Part shown: piece by piece, positions 13,101 to 25,100 of the stretch
Position numbering within the stretch: position 1 is the first letter of the stretch
How the letters are laid out: each line of letters starts with the position of its first letter
DNA from: Liolophura sinensis
Lineage: Eukaryota > Mollusca > Polyplacophora > Chitonida > Chitonidae
Direction: 5' to 3'
NCBI RefSeq assembly: GCF_032854445.1
Contig: NC_088300.1
Location: forward strand, 16,993,570-17,057,569
Length of the DNA stretch: 64,000 nt
Position numbers and translations under genes: made by a program
The notes under the pieces: generated by a model
Database searches by the model: none
Told to the model about the DNA's origin: nothing
The model's input: only the letters and a program-made list of their open reading frames with translations

Positions 13101-16100
13101 AGATGACAAAACTAGTCAGTGCCATGTAGCTGATGTAATGAATAGGTCGTCTAGTAGTGCTAGGGCTGTTCACTCTATATCCAGTTCTGAAGAAAGCGAT
13201 GCCGAGGAATGTATAGATATTGACCTCCCGGATCTATTATGCAGCCGAAGGATATCAAATCAAAGTGGTTGTCTTGGTGGAAATAGTGAAGACAACAGTA
13301 GTCCTGCAGAAACCATTCCAAAGTCATGTCGTGAAAATGATAGTGTTCAAAGTTATGTTTATCACAGACGCAGACATAAAGCTATAAACTCATCAAATAT
13401 TGTTCACTGTGAACCAGACACTCATTCTCCTAGCCCTAAAGAAATGTCCTTGACCTTATCAAGTGGTTGTCATGGTGATGGCGTCAAAGGTCATCAGCCA
13501 TGCAGTCCCATAGAAACAACCTTGACCTCATGTAAAACGTCATCTTCATCTACTTCCTCCAATCACTCAACAACTTTAAACTTTTCCTTTAATCTTCCAG
13601 AGGATAGTATCATGAATCTAGATTCCTCTGGTCAAAGTCCATTTAATAGTCCAAGTGGGACAGATTTTGTTTCAAGGATGAGTAAAGATGACCCACAAGG
13701 CTGTGTGTTAGAACAAGAGTTAAGGGGGAATGACTTGGGGAAACAGAGCTGTGTAACACTTACACATGGTGAGTCTGCTTCTCGTGCCCAGACAGACAGT
13801 GTGATAGAGGAAACAAAGGCTGCTGCAGTGATGTTCAGCCCAAAAAGATCTGTCAGGGAAGAGCAAGAAGGAGAATGGTTGTGTCCGGATTGTAATGTGA
13901 TCAATCCAGGCTGGGAGGAGCATTGTGATGGCTGTTTGTCCTCCAGACCTGATCATGCTAGTGGTAAGTGTTGTATGTGAATTGTAATGCGATCAGCCAA
14001 GGTTGGGAGGAGCATTGTGATGGCTGTTTGTCCTCCAGACCTGAACATACTAGTGGTAAGTGTTGTATGTGAAGTGTAATGCGGTCAGCCGAGGTTGGGA
14101 GGGGCATTGTGATGGCTGTTTGTCCTCCAGACCTGAACATGCTAGTGGTAAGTGTTGTATGTGAAGTGTAATGCGGTCAGCCGAGGTTGGGAGGGGCATT
14201 GTGATGGCTGTTTGTCCTCCAGACCTGAACATGCTAGTGGTAAGTGTTGTATGTGAATTGTAATGTGGTCAGCCGAGGTTTGGAGGGGCATTGCAATGGC
14301 TGTTTGTCCTTCAGACCTGAACATGCTAGTGGTAAGTGTTGTATGTGAATTGTAATGCGGTCAGCCGAGGTTGGGAGGGGCATTGTGATGGCTGTTTGTC
14401 CTCCAGACCTGAACATGCTAGTGGTAAGTGTTGTATGTGAATTGTAATGTGGTCAGCCGAGGTTTGGAGGGGCATTGCAATGGCTGTTTGTCCTTCAGAC
14501 CTGAACATGCTAGTGGTAAGTGTTGTATGTGAATTGTAATGCGGTCAGCCGAGGTTGGGAGGGGCATTGTGATGGCTGTTTGTCCTCCAGACCTGAACAT
14601 GCTAGTGGTAAGTGTTGTATGTGAATTGTAATGTGGTCAGCCGAGGTTTGGAGGGGCATTGCAATGGCTGTTTGTCCTCCAGACCTGAACATGCTAGTGG
14701 TAAGTGTTGTATGTGAAGTGTAATGCGGTCAGCCGAGGTTGGGAGGGGCATTGCGATGGCTGTTTGTCCTCCAGACCTGAACATACTAGTGGTAAGTGTT
14801 GTATGTGAATTGTAATGCGGTCAGCCGAGGTTTGGAGGGGCATTGTGATGGCTGTTTGTCCTCCAGACCTGAACATACTAGTGGTAAGTGTTGTACGTGA
14901 AGTGTAATGTGGTCAGCCGAGGTTTGGAGGGGCATTGTGATGGCTGTTTGTCCTCCAGACCTGAGCAACCCGGAGGTAAATGTGTGAAGTGTAATGTGAT
15001 CAACCCAGGTTGAGGGGATCATTAGAATGGCTCTTTGTCCTCCAGACCTGAGTGCCCCAGAGGTAAGTGTTGTATGTGAAGTGTAATGTGGTCAGCCGAG
15101 GTTGGGAGGGGCATTGTGGCTGTCTGTTCTCCAGACCTGAGAGCACCATTGGTCGCATGTGAATGGTAATATGATCAACCCAGACTGGCAGGTACATGTA
15201 CATTGCGATAGAAGTTAATTACTTGGTCATTAATGTCTGCCAGCAGGTCGTTGGTTTCCTCTCTTCATAATGCTGGCTGTCATTTAAGTGAATGTTCTTG
15301 AGTATGGTGTTAAACTCCAAACAGGGAAATAAATAAAATACTTCTGTATTGTGTTGGCAGCCCCTAGTGAGCCAGAGGCAGCCAAGAAGAGGGTGATAGA
15401 CCTGGATTGTATACCTGTTCACAGGTCTTTCTCTTACTGCTGTAGTAAACACACAGGACGTATCTACTTGTTTGATAAGGTAAGAGGAAACATAGTCTAC
15501 CAGAGTCTAGATCTGAGATCTGTTTCAATCTTCCAAGCTTAGCTTTTAGAAATACAGATCTGTACTCTTCCATTTACTGACCTGGAACTCAGTCCGTCTG
15601 CATGTGCTGTCCTCAACATGTCAAAGCTGTACCTTACAAACACGTTTCCTGTAATCCTTCAGTAATTCTTTCTCCATATCACCTAGTTATTTGTGAACAG
15701 TAATGACCATTTCGAATTTTAGTCGGCCGCACGCCGCATCTTCCGGAAAAAGATAATCTCATGGAATGTTTTGATTGAAAGCAATGAGATGTACACCATC
15801 TGAAGAGCGATTGACAAATTGTTTCTGAGTCTTAACTTTAAAGTGTGTGTTAATAATGTACGGAAAGGAACGATAATCTACCATTGTGAAAAAAGGAGAT
15901 GGTTGTAAGTTAGGGAATAACAGCCGAGTCCACCATAGCAATTGAGTCATGTGATTTGAAAATGGCGGTCGGCAAAGTTCTGATGCTGTCTGAGCGGGTA
16001 TGTCGGTTGTATTTGTGTTATTTGCGATATCATTGTCTTTATTACTCCCACCTAATGAGGTGATATAAATTCAGAATTACTTTGAGATTACGGGACACCT

Positions 16101-19100
16101 CTTTTTGTGGAGTACACAGTGGGACTTTGACAACAGCGCAGGTGACAAGATGAAGTTAGGGATTGTAATGATTCAGAGAGGTAAATGAGGAAGCTAAGCA
16201 TGGCCAACTCATCTTAGAGCTAACCAGACACAAATGTTGAAATATTTGGGGAGTTTTCCACATTGGTTGAGTTGTCCTCAGATTCTGGGAAACCTGAATT
16301 TGAAATTTTTATATTGAAGGACTTGTGAGCTTACATGTGTGAGAGCCTAACTTTTTTCAGCAAGGACAATATGCCTTCACATGTTGAAAGAGAATGAATT
16401 TTGAATACTAGTATTGTAAATCTTCAACCTTTTCAACGACTAAAGCACTTTTTTTCAAGGGAATTTATGCATACAGTTATTATGAAAATGATTTGTGTGT
16501 GCCATTAAAGATTGAAACTTCATAAAACTGTAAAATTATTTCTCTATACCCTTATTATTCAGTCAGAATGCTTCAAAATATTTTTTGCAGAGAGGGTTGA
16601 AAAGGTTGAAGAATTAGGGTACATGTTATTTAAATATTTAGCATAAATATTCATCCTGAAAAAGCTGTCATTATCGCAAATGTCTCTGAACTTGGGCTAC
16701 ATGGCTTTGTCATGGTTGTTCAAAATCAGAAGACACATGTATTGGTATTTGACTTAAACTGACTGTTCATTGCAAGCTAAACTTCTGTTAGGATGGACAG
16801 CCACTGCATGTGAACTTCCTTCCACTAGATGTATCTGTTGGCAATGTGGATGACCTTCCTGACCTCTTGCTGCACCCTTCAAACCTGCGTGTGGTCAGGC
16901 GATTTGTCGAAGAGTGGAACAGGTACATATGCTGTACATGTCTTAAAAGTAGTTGCTCAAATTTTACAAGTGAAGTATTTGTTATACCTTTTGTACAGTG
17001 AGAGTAATTATTTTTGAAAGTGAAACTATATAAATGTTTTATGGCATGGATCTTAACATGTTACACATATGTACACTGAAGATAATGTTTGATTATTATT
17101 CCTAGCTTAACCTGAAGTGCTGAATGTATGCTTCCATTTCCTAAATGGAAATGGAAATTTATTATTTTCAGACTGATAGAACAGTGTTAATTTAAAATAT
17201 GGAAACACTGTGATTCATTGAAGTCCAGGGGCCTTCGTGGCCAAGGGAGTTTGCACGCCAGTGCGGCCCGATGACCCAGGAGCCTCCCACCAATGCGGTC
17301 ACTGTGAGTTCAAGTCCAGTTCATACTGCTTCCTCTCTAGCCCTACGTGGGAAGGTATTCCAGAAACCTGTGGATAGTCGTGAGTTTCCCTCGGGCTGTG
17401 CATGGTTTCCTCCTGCCATAATACTGGCTGCTGATGTATAAGTAAAATATTCTAGAGTACTATTGTAAAACACCAATGAAGTCAGTAAATAAAGCAATCA
17501 ATGATGCCTCAGTTTTGTTCAGGGCTTTTGTCATGAGCTGCTGAGATACAGACATGTACGATATGTAGAATTGATTACATTTGTCCTGTCTTTTTGTTGA
17601 AATTTTAGGCTGTCAGAAACAAAGAGAAGATTTCTGATTCGACACACTGATGTGTTTGAAAGTCCGATAACAGCATATGATCAGCTTAAAAATGGCACTG
17701 TCCCCTCTGTCAGCCGACATTTGACAAAGGTAACATTGCTGTCTGAATCAATCTGTTTAGAAGATATATTCCTCCCTGCTGATTTCATAGATGGCATTTT
17801 CTTCCATTTCCGTGAACTTGACGCATGTACCTTCACATATAAAGGCACGCAGAAGCTTTCTAACAAAATTTGTCTTTGGCGTCAGAGTCTCTACTTGCTG
17901 AGCCATAGAGTGTGTCTTCCCTGTAAACCTGACACCTGACTATTGAATTACCATGTTCAAATCCCATTGGTGCTTGTTTGAAATCTGCTTTACTCAGGCA
18001 AACGTTAACCACATGAGCCTGAGCAGAAACAAACTGTCAGAGTACTACACAGATTTAAACCTTGTAACATTTACATTGTACTTTGTGGCTGCGTCGGCTT
18101 CGGGAACAGTAGATCCAGGGTCAGTCCTGGGTGGAGTCATACCTAAGACCTTAAAAGAGGAAGTTGTAACTTCCTTACTTGGCGTTCAGCATGAAGGGGA
18201 TAGTACAACGACTGGTTGACCCGTATCAGTATAATGGCTCAGACGGGGCAGCTTACTTGCCTTCGATAAGGCGTCTCAGTAAAGCAGCACTAAATAAAAG
18301 AGGGGTGGAGATCCTTCCTGCAACAAGGAGGCACATTACAGGCACTCTAAGGATTCCTTCGTCTTCATTTGACTGAAAAATCGTTATGTACGACGTTAAA
18401 CCCCAAGCACTCACTTATTCGGGATGATCATGACCATACTGAATGTGGCATTGGTGAGCGAGGTTCTACCGTATCTATCCGGTAAGTGGACATAGAGTTT
18501 ATGTATCGACAGTGAACTTTGTATAGTGATTTATTCAGATTGACAGCTATTTTGAAATTTTTATTAAATTAATGCATCATTCCTCCATTTTGTTCATTGC
18601 AGGAGGCAGTGTCATTAGCAGCATTATCAAAAGCCCAACAGGTAGAGGGAAGTGTTAGGGTGATAGCTCCTCCACAAAGTCGACCTAACCGTCCGTGTGA
18701 TGTAGGATTAGCTCAAGTGAGTTTGACTTAGCAATCAACAGGTGGATGAGAGACCTACTTAAATGTTAAACATCTGTCTGACACGGCCCCGAGGTCACAA
18801 ACCTTTCTTAATACACTTAAGTTAGACTGGATCTAAACTTCAGAACAGTTGACTTAAAATTTTGACCCACCTAATTGGATTTGTGTCCAGATTTAGCCAC
18901 TTGCCCTAAGTATAAAGATTATAACCTGCTAAACAATATGTTACCAGGGAGGCCTCTGAGAAACGTAATTATGACTTTAAATGCACCAAAAACAATAGAT
19001 TTACTACCCTAGCCAATCTCTAGCTGCACCAGCTAATGCTCAGCGGGTGACGTCATAGCTGGCCTAAATAACCTGGGAATTCATATCAGAATGATGTCAT

Positions 19101-22100
19101 TTTTGAGTTGATCTCTAGCTACACAGAAGCTAATATACTGCCGTATCACTTTGAACCCATAGTGGATGACATTTCAGTTCCGATTTATGACACTGACATC
19201 TCTGGTCAGACTTCAGATTCCAAGTTTTCAGACATTAAATTTGATCTTTGTCCAGGCATTTCCAACTGCACTTTGGCTCGTAGTATGGGCTAGTAAACCA
19301 CAGCTTTATCCTGTATAACACAGTAGGTCTGCATCTTGTGTGTAAGCCTATATCAGATCTACTTTCCTTCTGTTCACAGTAAATATCATTCTCGGATTGG
19401 ATTTATTTAAAAAATGGGTTTGAAGGAATTCATTGTCGTGCATTTAATCAAGGCCATACTGGAAAAAAATTCTTACAGCTGTTTCATTTTCCTAGTTATA
19501 TTGTGGCTGGAATTACTCAAGCACATCAAACAGGTATCATGGAGGGTGGCTTTAATCCGCTTTTGTTTCCTGCGGTGTCCCTAATTCTTGTAATCTTAGA
19601 ATAAAACAATGGGGGATGTAAGATTGCTTTCCACCTACCCTGAGCAGTATTCAGGGAGATGTCACTTTTGATGACTTAATCTACAACCTGTATTTCAGCC
19701 CCAGTAATTAATTCAGTAGCCCGTCAGAAACTGCTAGCATTGCTGTAGTGGTCTAACGGCCATTGTGTTGTTGTACACAGTTCACAACTGATCAGAAGCT
19801 CACTCATTTCCACAGGAGAGACACAGCCAATGGGATAGTGTGTCCACAAACAGCAATGACATGGTTGTATCTACTATTCTTTTACTTTACCAGCATACCG
19901 AAGATTGATAAAACCATTGACGAAAGAACTCCCGCTTTATTTTACACCCAGCAAGTCCTATCACCAGTTTATGTACATATATTTAAAGCCTGATTTTTCA
20001 TATCAGCTGTTAAAATTGAGCTGCCCAACAGGATTTCTTATCTGAAATCCTTCCAGCTCGTCAAAGATTTGGCTGTGTTTGGTGGGTATAAAACACTTCC
20101 ATCTTTTACCGTGAATCCACGCATTCCTGAGGGCCAAATGGTCTGGAAACTTGAAAAAATTAACTCCAGGGTTCTTTGCTGACCTGGTTTTACAACCGTA
20201 TGCAGAACAGCAAACCATTTCATGGAGAAATTTGGTATGCTTGTTGTCACGAGTGGCTTTTTAACATTGAACTAAATGGCGAAGGTCTGACAGCTCATAA
20301 AGAGTGGACTTGTATGACGTCATTCGGCGGAGACTACCGAGTGTTCGCAGAAAAAATGCCTAAACCCAGCCTCATTATCTAGGGATTTTAATGCCATATC
20401 ACTCAGATAACTGTACTTTTTTCCAGTAAATTTTTTACACTCAATTTAATAATGTATACATGGGTAGCTAATTGTGAATAAATAACCAATCTGGACACTA
20501 ATCCTGTAAGGGATTTTGTTTTAATATTAAATGTTGTCTTCGACCTTAATGACAAATATGAAAATTAATGTTTAAGTTCAAATCTTAGTTAAGGAATAAT
20601 ACTCCAAGCTAAGACTTAAAGGTAAAGACCACTCTAAAATGTAGTATATATTGGATGACAGACCATTAAAAACTGTTCAGAAAAATAGTTTGATTTTTTT
20701 ACAGTTTTTCCAACAGAATAAAAAAGTTTAATTAAAAGCCCATTCTACGATGGGCTGTTGTGACTCAGAGGGTATCAGCAACGTCCATACTTTGTGCCTG
20801 AAATAATTCGTTTTAAGGTCATATTGGTGAATGGAATCATAGACCTGTATGTATATACATTTTGAATGATGGAATTTTGCAGTCTAATGTGTGTTAAGTA
20901 ACAAAAACCATATGTGACGTCACAGGTAGCAATGTGGTCAGAAAAGGCCGCCATAGAATAAAATATTCAAATGCATTTTACTAGGTTAAACAAATTTGGT
21001 AATAAAATAAATCCAACTATATTCCTGGACATATTTTAATGGTCTTTCATCTGATACACAGACTCCTTTTTAGTAGTTTATTGCGTGGTGCAACACCATG
21101 TCTATTGGGAGGTCTATCATGGCTCTGTGAAGCCACAGTGGAGTGCGCCCAGCCTCTAAAAAAAAAACACTTTATTTGATTTGCTGTCAGCTAACATTCA
21201 ACCAACCGCACATATGTACCGCGCAGCTGTGGATTGATACGCTCGTATCAACAAGTTTGCACAATAATTAACCTTGAATGTTAGACCATTGCCAAATGTG
21301 AAAAACGGATGCGTCCACTTGGGTTCTGGAGCCTCTTCTTTTAAATACACGAGAGTCGAGATTAACAAAAAACGCGTGCAAAATATCGCACGGTTTTGCC
21401 TAATCTCGCACATTCATAAAGCCTGCAGGTCGAGATTTGCTTGAGAATGCAAGATAAGTAAAACCATGCGATATGGTTGCTAATCTGGAGCAGTTTGTTA
21501 AATACCCCACAAGAATAATGGCAAAAATCTTGAGGTTTTTGGAACTCTGGACTCTTGTGTTGTTGATGGGCACGCAGGTCGAAAACTCGAGAATGTGAGA
21601 TTAGTGAATAGCATTAATAACTCTGGGTTTATCTAATCTTGCATTCACACCCTCATACCTTCTGTTTTGCCATCAACTTTTCATTTTTTAACCTTATCCC
21701 AAATTAACTAAAAGTTTGGTAATATAGGTAAGACTATGGTCTTGGCATTCTTGTATGTGGATATGTTATTTTGTCTTTCAACTCATAGTTTAACCCTTTT
21801 CTGCCTGAAGTCTTTGTATGTTAAGATGTATAAAGATGTAAAGATGATTCACAAACACTTTCTTTCTTATATTTTTCTACCGGGTATTAACCTGTTTATT
21901 TTGTTTATGCAAGTTTAATATTTGCATAAGTATTTACCTTTGTTATCTTTACTTCTTTTGGTACAGAATGTTGTAGTTATTAAGTAGAATTTATTTGAAT
22001 TTGTATATGATATTGAATGTAATAGATATGGTTTTTATACATAATTTAATATTTTTGTGTAACTTAAAGCTTGTGTCTTAGCTTTCAGTACAAAATAATC

Positions 22101-25100
22101 CCTGCAAATACTGTAAAATGTTTAGGAAATGTACCTGTCTCATGTTTAATATTACATGTAGGTTTTAAACAAAGATGGGGTCCCTCTATGTGTAAACTGT
22201 CAGAAACCGTACGAAAATACATTACTGAAAACCTCGACCATTCAGAGCGCCCAGAATGCCTGGTACACCCGGTTTTGTTCTCCTGACTGTTCTCACACCT
22301 ACTGGGTAAGTACTGGTTTAAGGTTGAAAGTCACACGTTACATCATCTGTAGAAGCTTGCGCCACCTGGTGGAGAAATATGCCAACCTCTTGGGTGGAAA
22401 TTGTGAACTGAATCATGAGAAATCTAATTGTAAATGGCTACTACAAGAACTGGCCAGACCTTGAAACTGAAACTCCGTATTTAAAAACTGGGATTTTGAT
22501 AATCATTATTGGTATGCAGTTATAAACCCATTGGCTATTTTTATTTTTGCAAGCAATAATTACTATCAAAGACATTGTTGTCCTCTTACAAAACTCCTCT
22601 TTATCGTAATATTTTTATGTCTATTTCAAAACAAACACGTTTGGACCCCACTATGCATCAACCGTTTCTCAAACATTAGCTGTGCAAAAAAAAGAGAGAA
22701 AAATTACATGCCTTCGCAGATATGTCACATTATGTGTTAGAGATGGAAGAGAAGTGTAAAGTGCCATGGAAACTAGCTATAGGGAAGTTGCATACTTCTA
22801 TTCAATGGACTTCTGTTGTCATATAGGGGAAACATTCTTGAGTACAGCAATCAAATTAATAAATAAATAGAAGCGCTAAAAGTACTTGAAGTGTGAATGT
22901 ACTCCTTCATAACATTATGCACTGTTTAATAATCACTACTTGTAGATGAAAACCCACAATGACTATTCCCGGGGTCAGATTTTTGACTTGGAGCACGGTA
23001 TCTGTCAGCTGTGTAGAGTGGATGCTCACTCTGTCTTCAGACAGATCAGGTATGTGTGCTCTCATTACTGTTGTGTCTGATGAACTTGTCTGTAATGACA
23101 GTGCAGTGGCTTGTTTTCTAAGTGTTTTTAGTTTTAAAGAAATTCGTCAAACGTTTGAAGGTAAAATTGATTTGGTAGTGTAGATTAAATTGGTAGCCAT
23201 GTTGGGTTAATAGCTAACATGGAATTGCTGAGAATACACAGAATGATGTTTAGGGCAGGTATATTTAGTGAAGTTATTTAAGGTATTGATTGATTGATTG
23301 AGGGAGAGACAGAGAGAGAGGTGGGTGTGCATAGGTGATATACTCTATTTATTTATTTCTTTGTTTGGTGTCTGTACTTAAGAATATTGCACTTATATGA
23401 TGGTGGCCAGCAGTGTCATGGGAAATAACCAGGAAGAGGCTGGGGGAAACCCATGACCATCTGCAAGTTGCTGATACCTTTCCACATATGGCTGGAGACA
23501 AAACCAGCTTGAGCAGGACTACAACTCACAATGACCGCATTGCTGAGAGACTCCTGGGTCAGTGTGCCACATATTTTGATTCCAAAGGGCTCTTAAGAAG
23601 GCTGAAAAGGCTATTAAGTGATCCATTTTTGTCCCAGAAAGGCACTTTTACCCTCAATATTTAGAAGGGCAGTGCAGTGTCCTGATTAACCTAGATTAGC
23701 TCACAAGTATTATTGATTTACTTAAATTACATGCTTAAAAGTGCCATTCTGGTCAGAATACAAATTGTGAAGAAATATTACAATGATATGAAAGAAATTC
23801 TAAGAAGTAAGCCTAACACCATGTTTCAATAGGATTTTGATTAATAAGACTATTTAACCCATATAACTGAAGAGGGGGCCTCCGTGGCTCAGTTGGATAG
23901 CGCTAGCGCAGTGTAATGACCCAGGAGCCTCTCACCAATGCGGTCGCTGTGAGTTCAAGTCCAGCTCATGCTGACTTCCTCTCGCGCCGTACGTGGGAAG
24001 GTCTTCCAGCAACCTGCGGATGGTCTTGGGTTTCCCCCCAGGCTCTGCCCGGTTTCCACCCACCATAATGCTGGCCGCCGTCGTTTAAGTGAAATATTCT
24101 TGAGTACGGTGTAAAACACCAATCAAATAAATAAATATAACTGAAGATTCCTTGAAAAACAAAATCTTCGGCTGTGGCCGTAAAATTTTCCTGATGTGAC
24201 GTGATAATATTCCCTGTATGACGTTGAATCAGGCAGTTGTGATGTTGAGTAAGGCATCTATGCTGGGATGACGTCGAGAACGTTTGAAAGGGCAGCGTCA
24301 TTTGTGGATATACGTCAGCGATTGATGGCGTCGTATGTTCGTGGGTGATGTCACACAAGGCAAAGTGGAAGGGAAAGAAATATTTTGTTTCTGTATACTG
24401 AAATATCGGTTTTAATTCACTGCAATATTTTCACAATTTAGGAAAGCAATTCAGGCTGTTCCAGTCTTTATCAGTTCACCTTGCTTGTAAGACACAGATG
24501 CTTTGACTCAAAAGTAGCTCTTTAAGAGAAGTGAGACATAGGTTTATATGTAGATTTATCCACTCGCACTGTTTGTGGGGCCGAGTCGTAAAGTGGCCTA
24601 TGACCTTTGTGAGAGCAGTGCCCGTTTACTCTTCCAAGGCGACTTTACTTCTACCAATGTGGTGTGTATGTCTGTGATCACATGTGGGGAAGTTGGTCAG
24701 TAACTTACCAAAGGTTGGTGGTTTATCTAGGACATCCTGATATGTGTGAAAAAGTCTTGAGTGTGGCGTTAACAGCAGTCAAAAAAGTAAATAAATTTTA
24801 CCCCAGGTAAAGGGTTTATTTTTAAGCAGTGACAAGTGCAGGGGTTTCTCGTAACCTTCGTTTCTTGTTTACCTGAATGAAGAGTGTTTTTGGCTGTGTT
24901 TTAACAGAGACACTCCAGAGCTTAAGAAGCGAGCTATGATTCTGAAGGACACAGTGTATAGCAAACTGACAGCCAGACAGAAAAGCAGTATGGTTCAGAA
25001 CCCCACAGCAGGATTGGTAACTACCACATTGTTATTTTTGTGTAATTGCCTGATGTATATTGTAATACATGCGATAGCTATGGGAAAAATTGCTTGCCTG

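Larger units (their letters stand above)
18717..22161. other. ZRANB3 intron 16 (3.4 kb), repeat-rich
   Basis: Contains the THAP remnant (20003-20218), a plus-strand open frame at 19108-19293 (61 aa, including YHFEPIVDD) and an inverted-repeat element (20620-21085). The rest is AT-rich with no recognised exon. Confidence 0.6.

Noticed and set aside
13632-15203. A ladder of overlapping 60-90-residue minus-strand open frames
   Set aside because: They repeat every 92 bp because the array unit lacks stops in that frame. They are the antisense of the exon 12 array, not genes.
24170-24360. A small coding exon or regulated element in a GACGT-rich stretch
   Set aside because: It reads as a degenerate short repeat of TGACGTYGA-type words without splice sites. 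Nothing functional can be supported.
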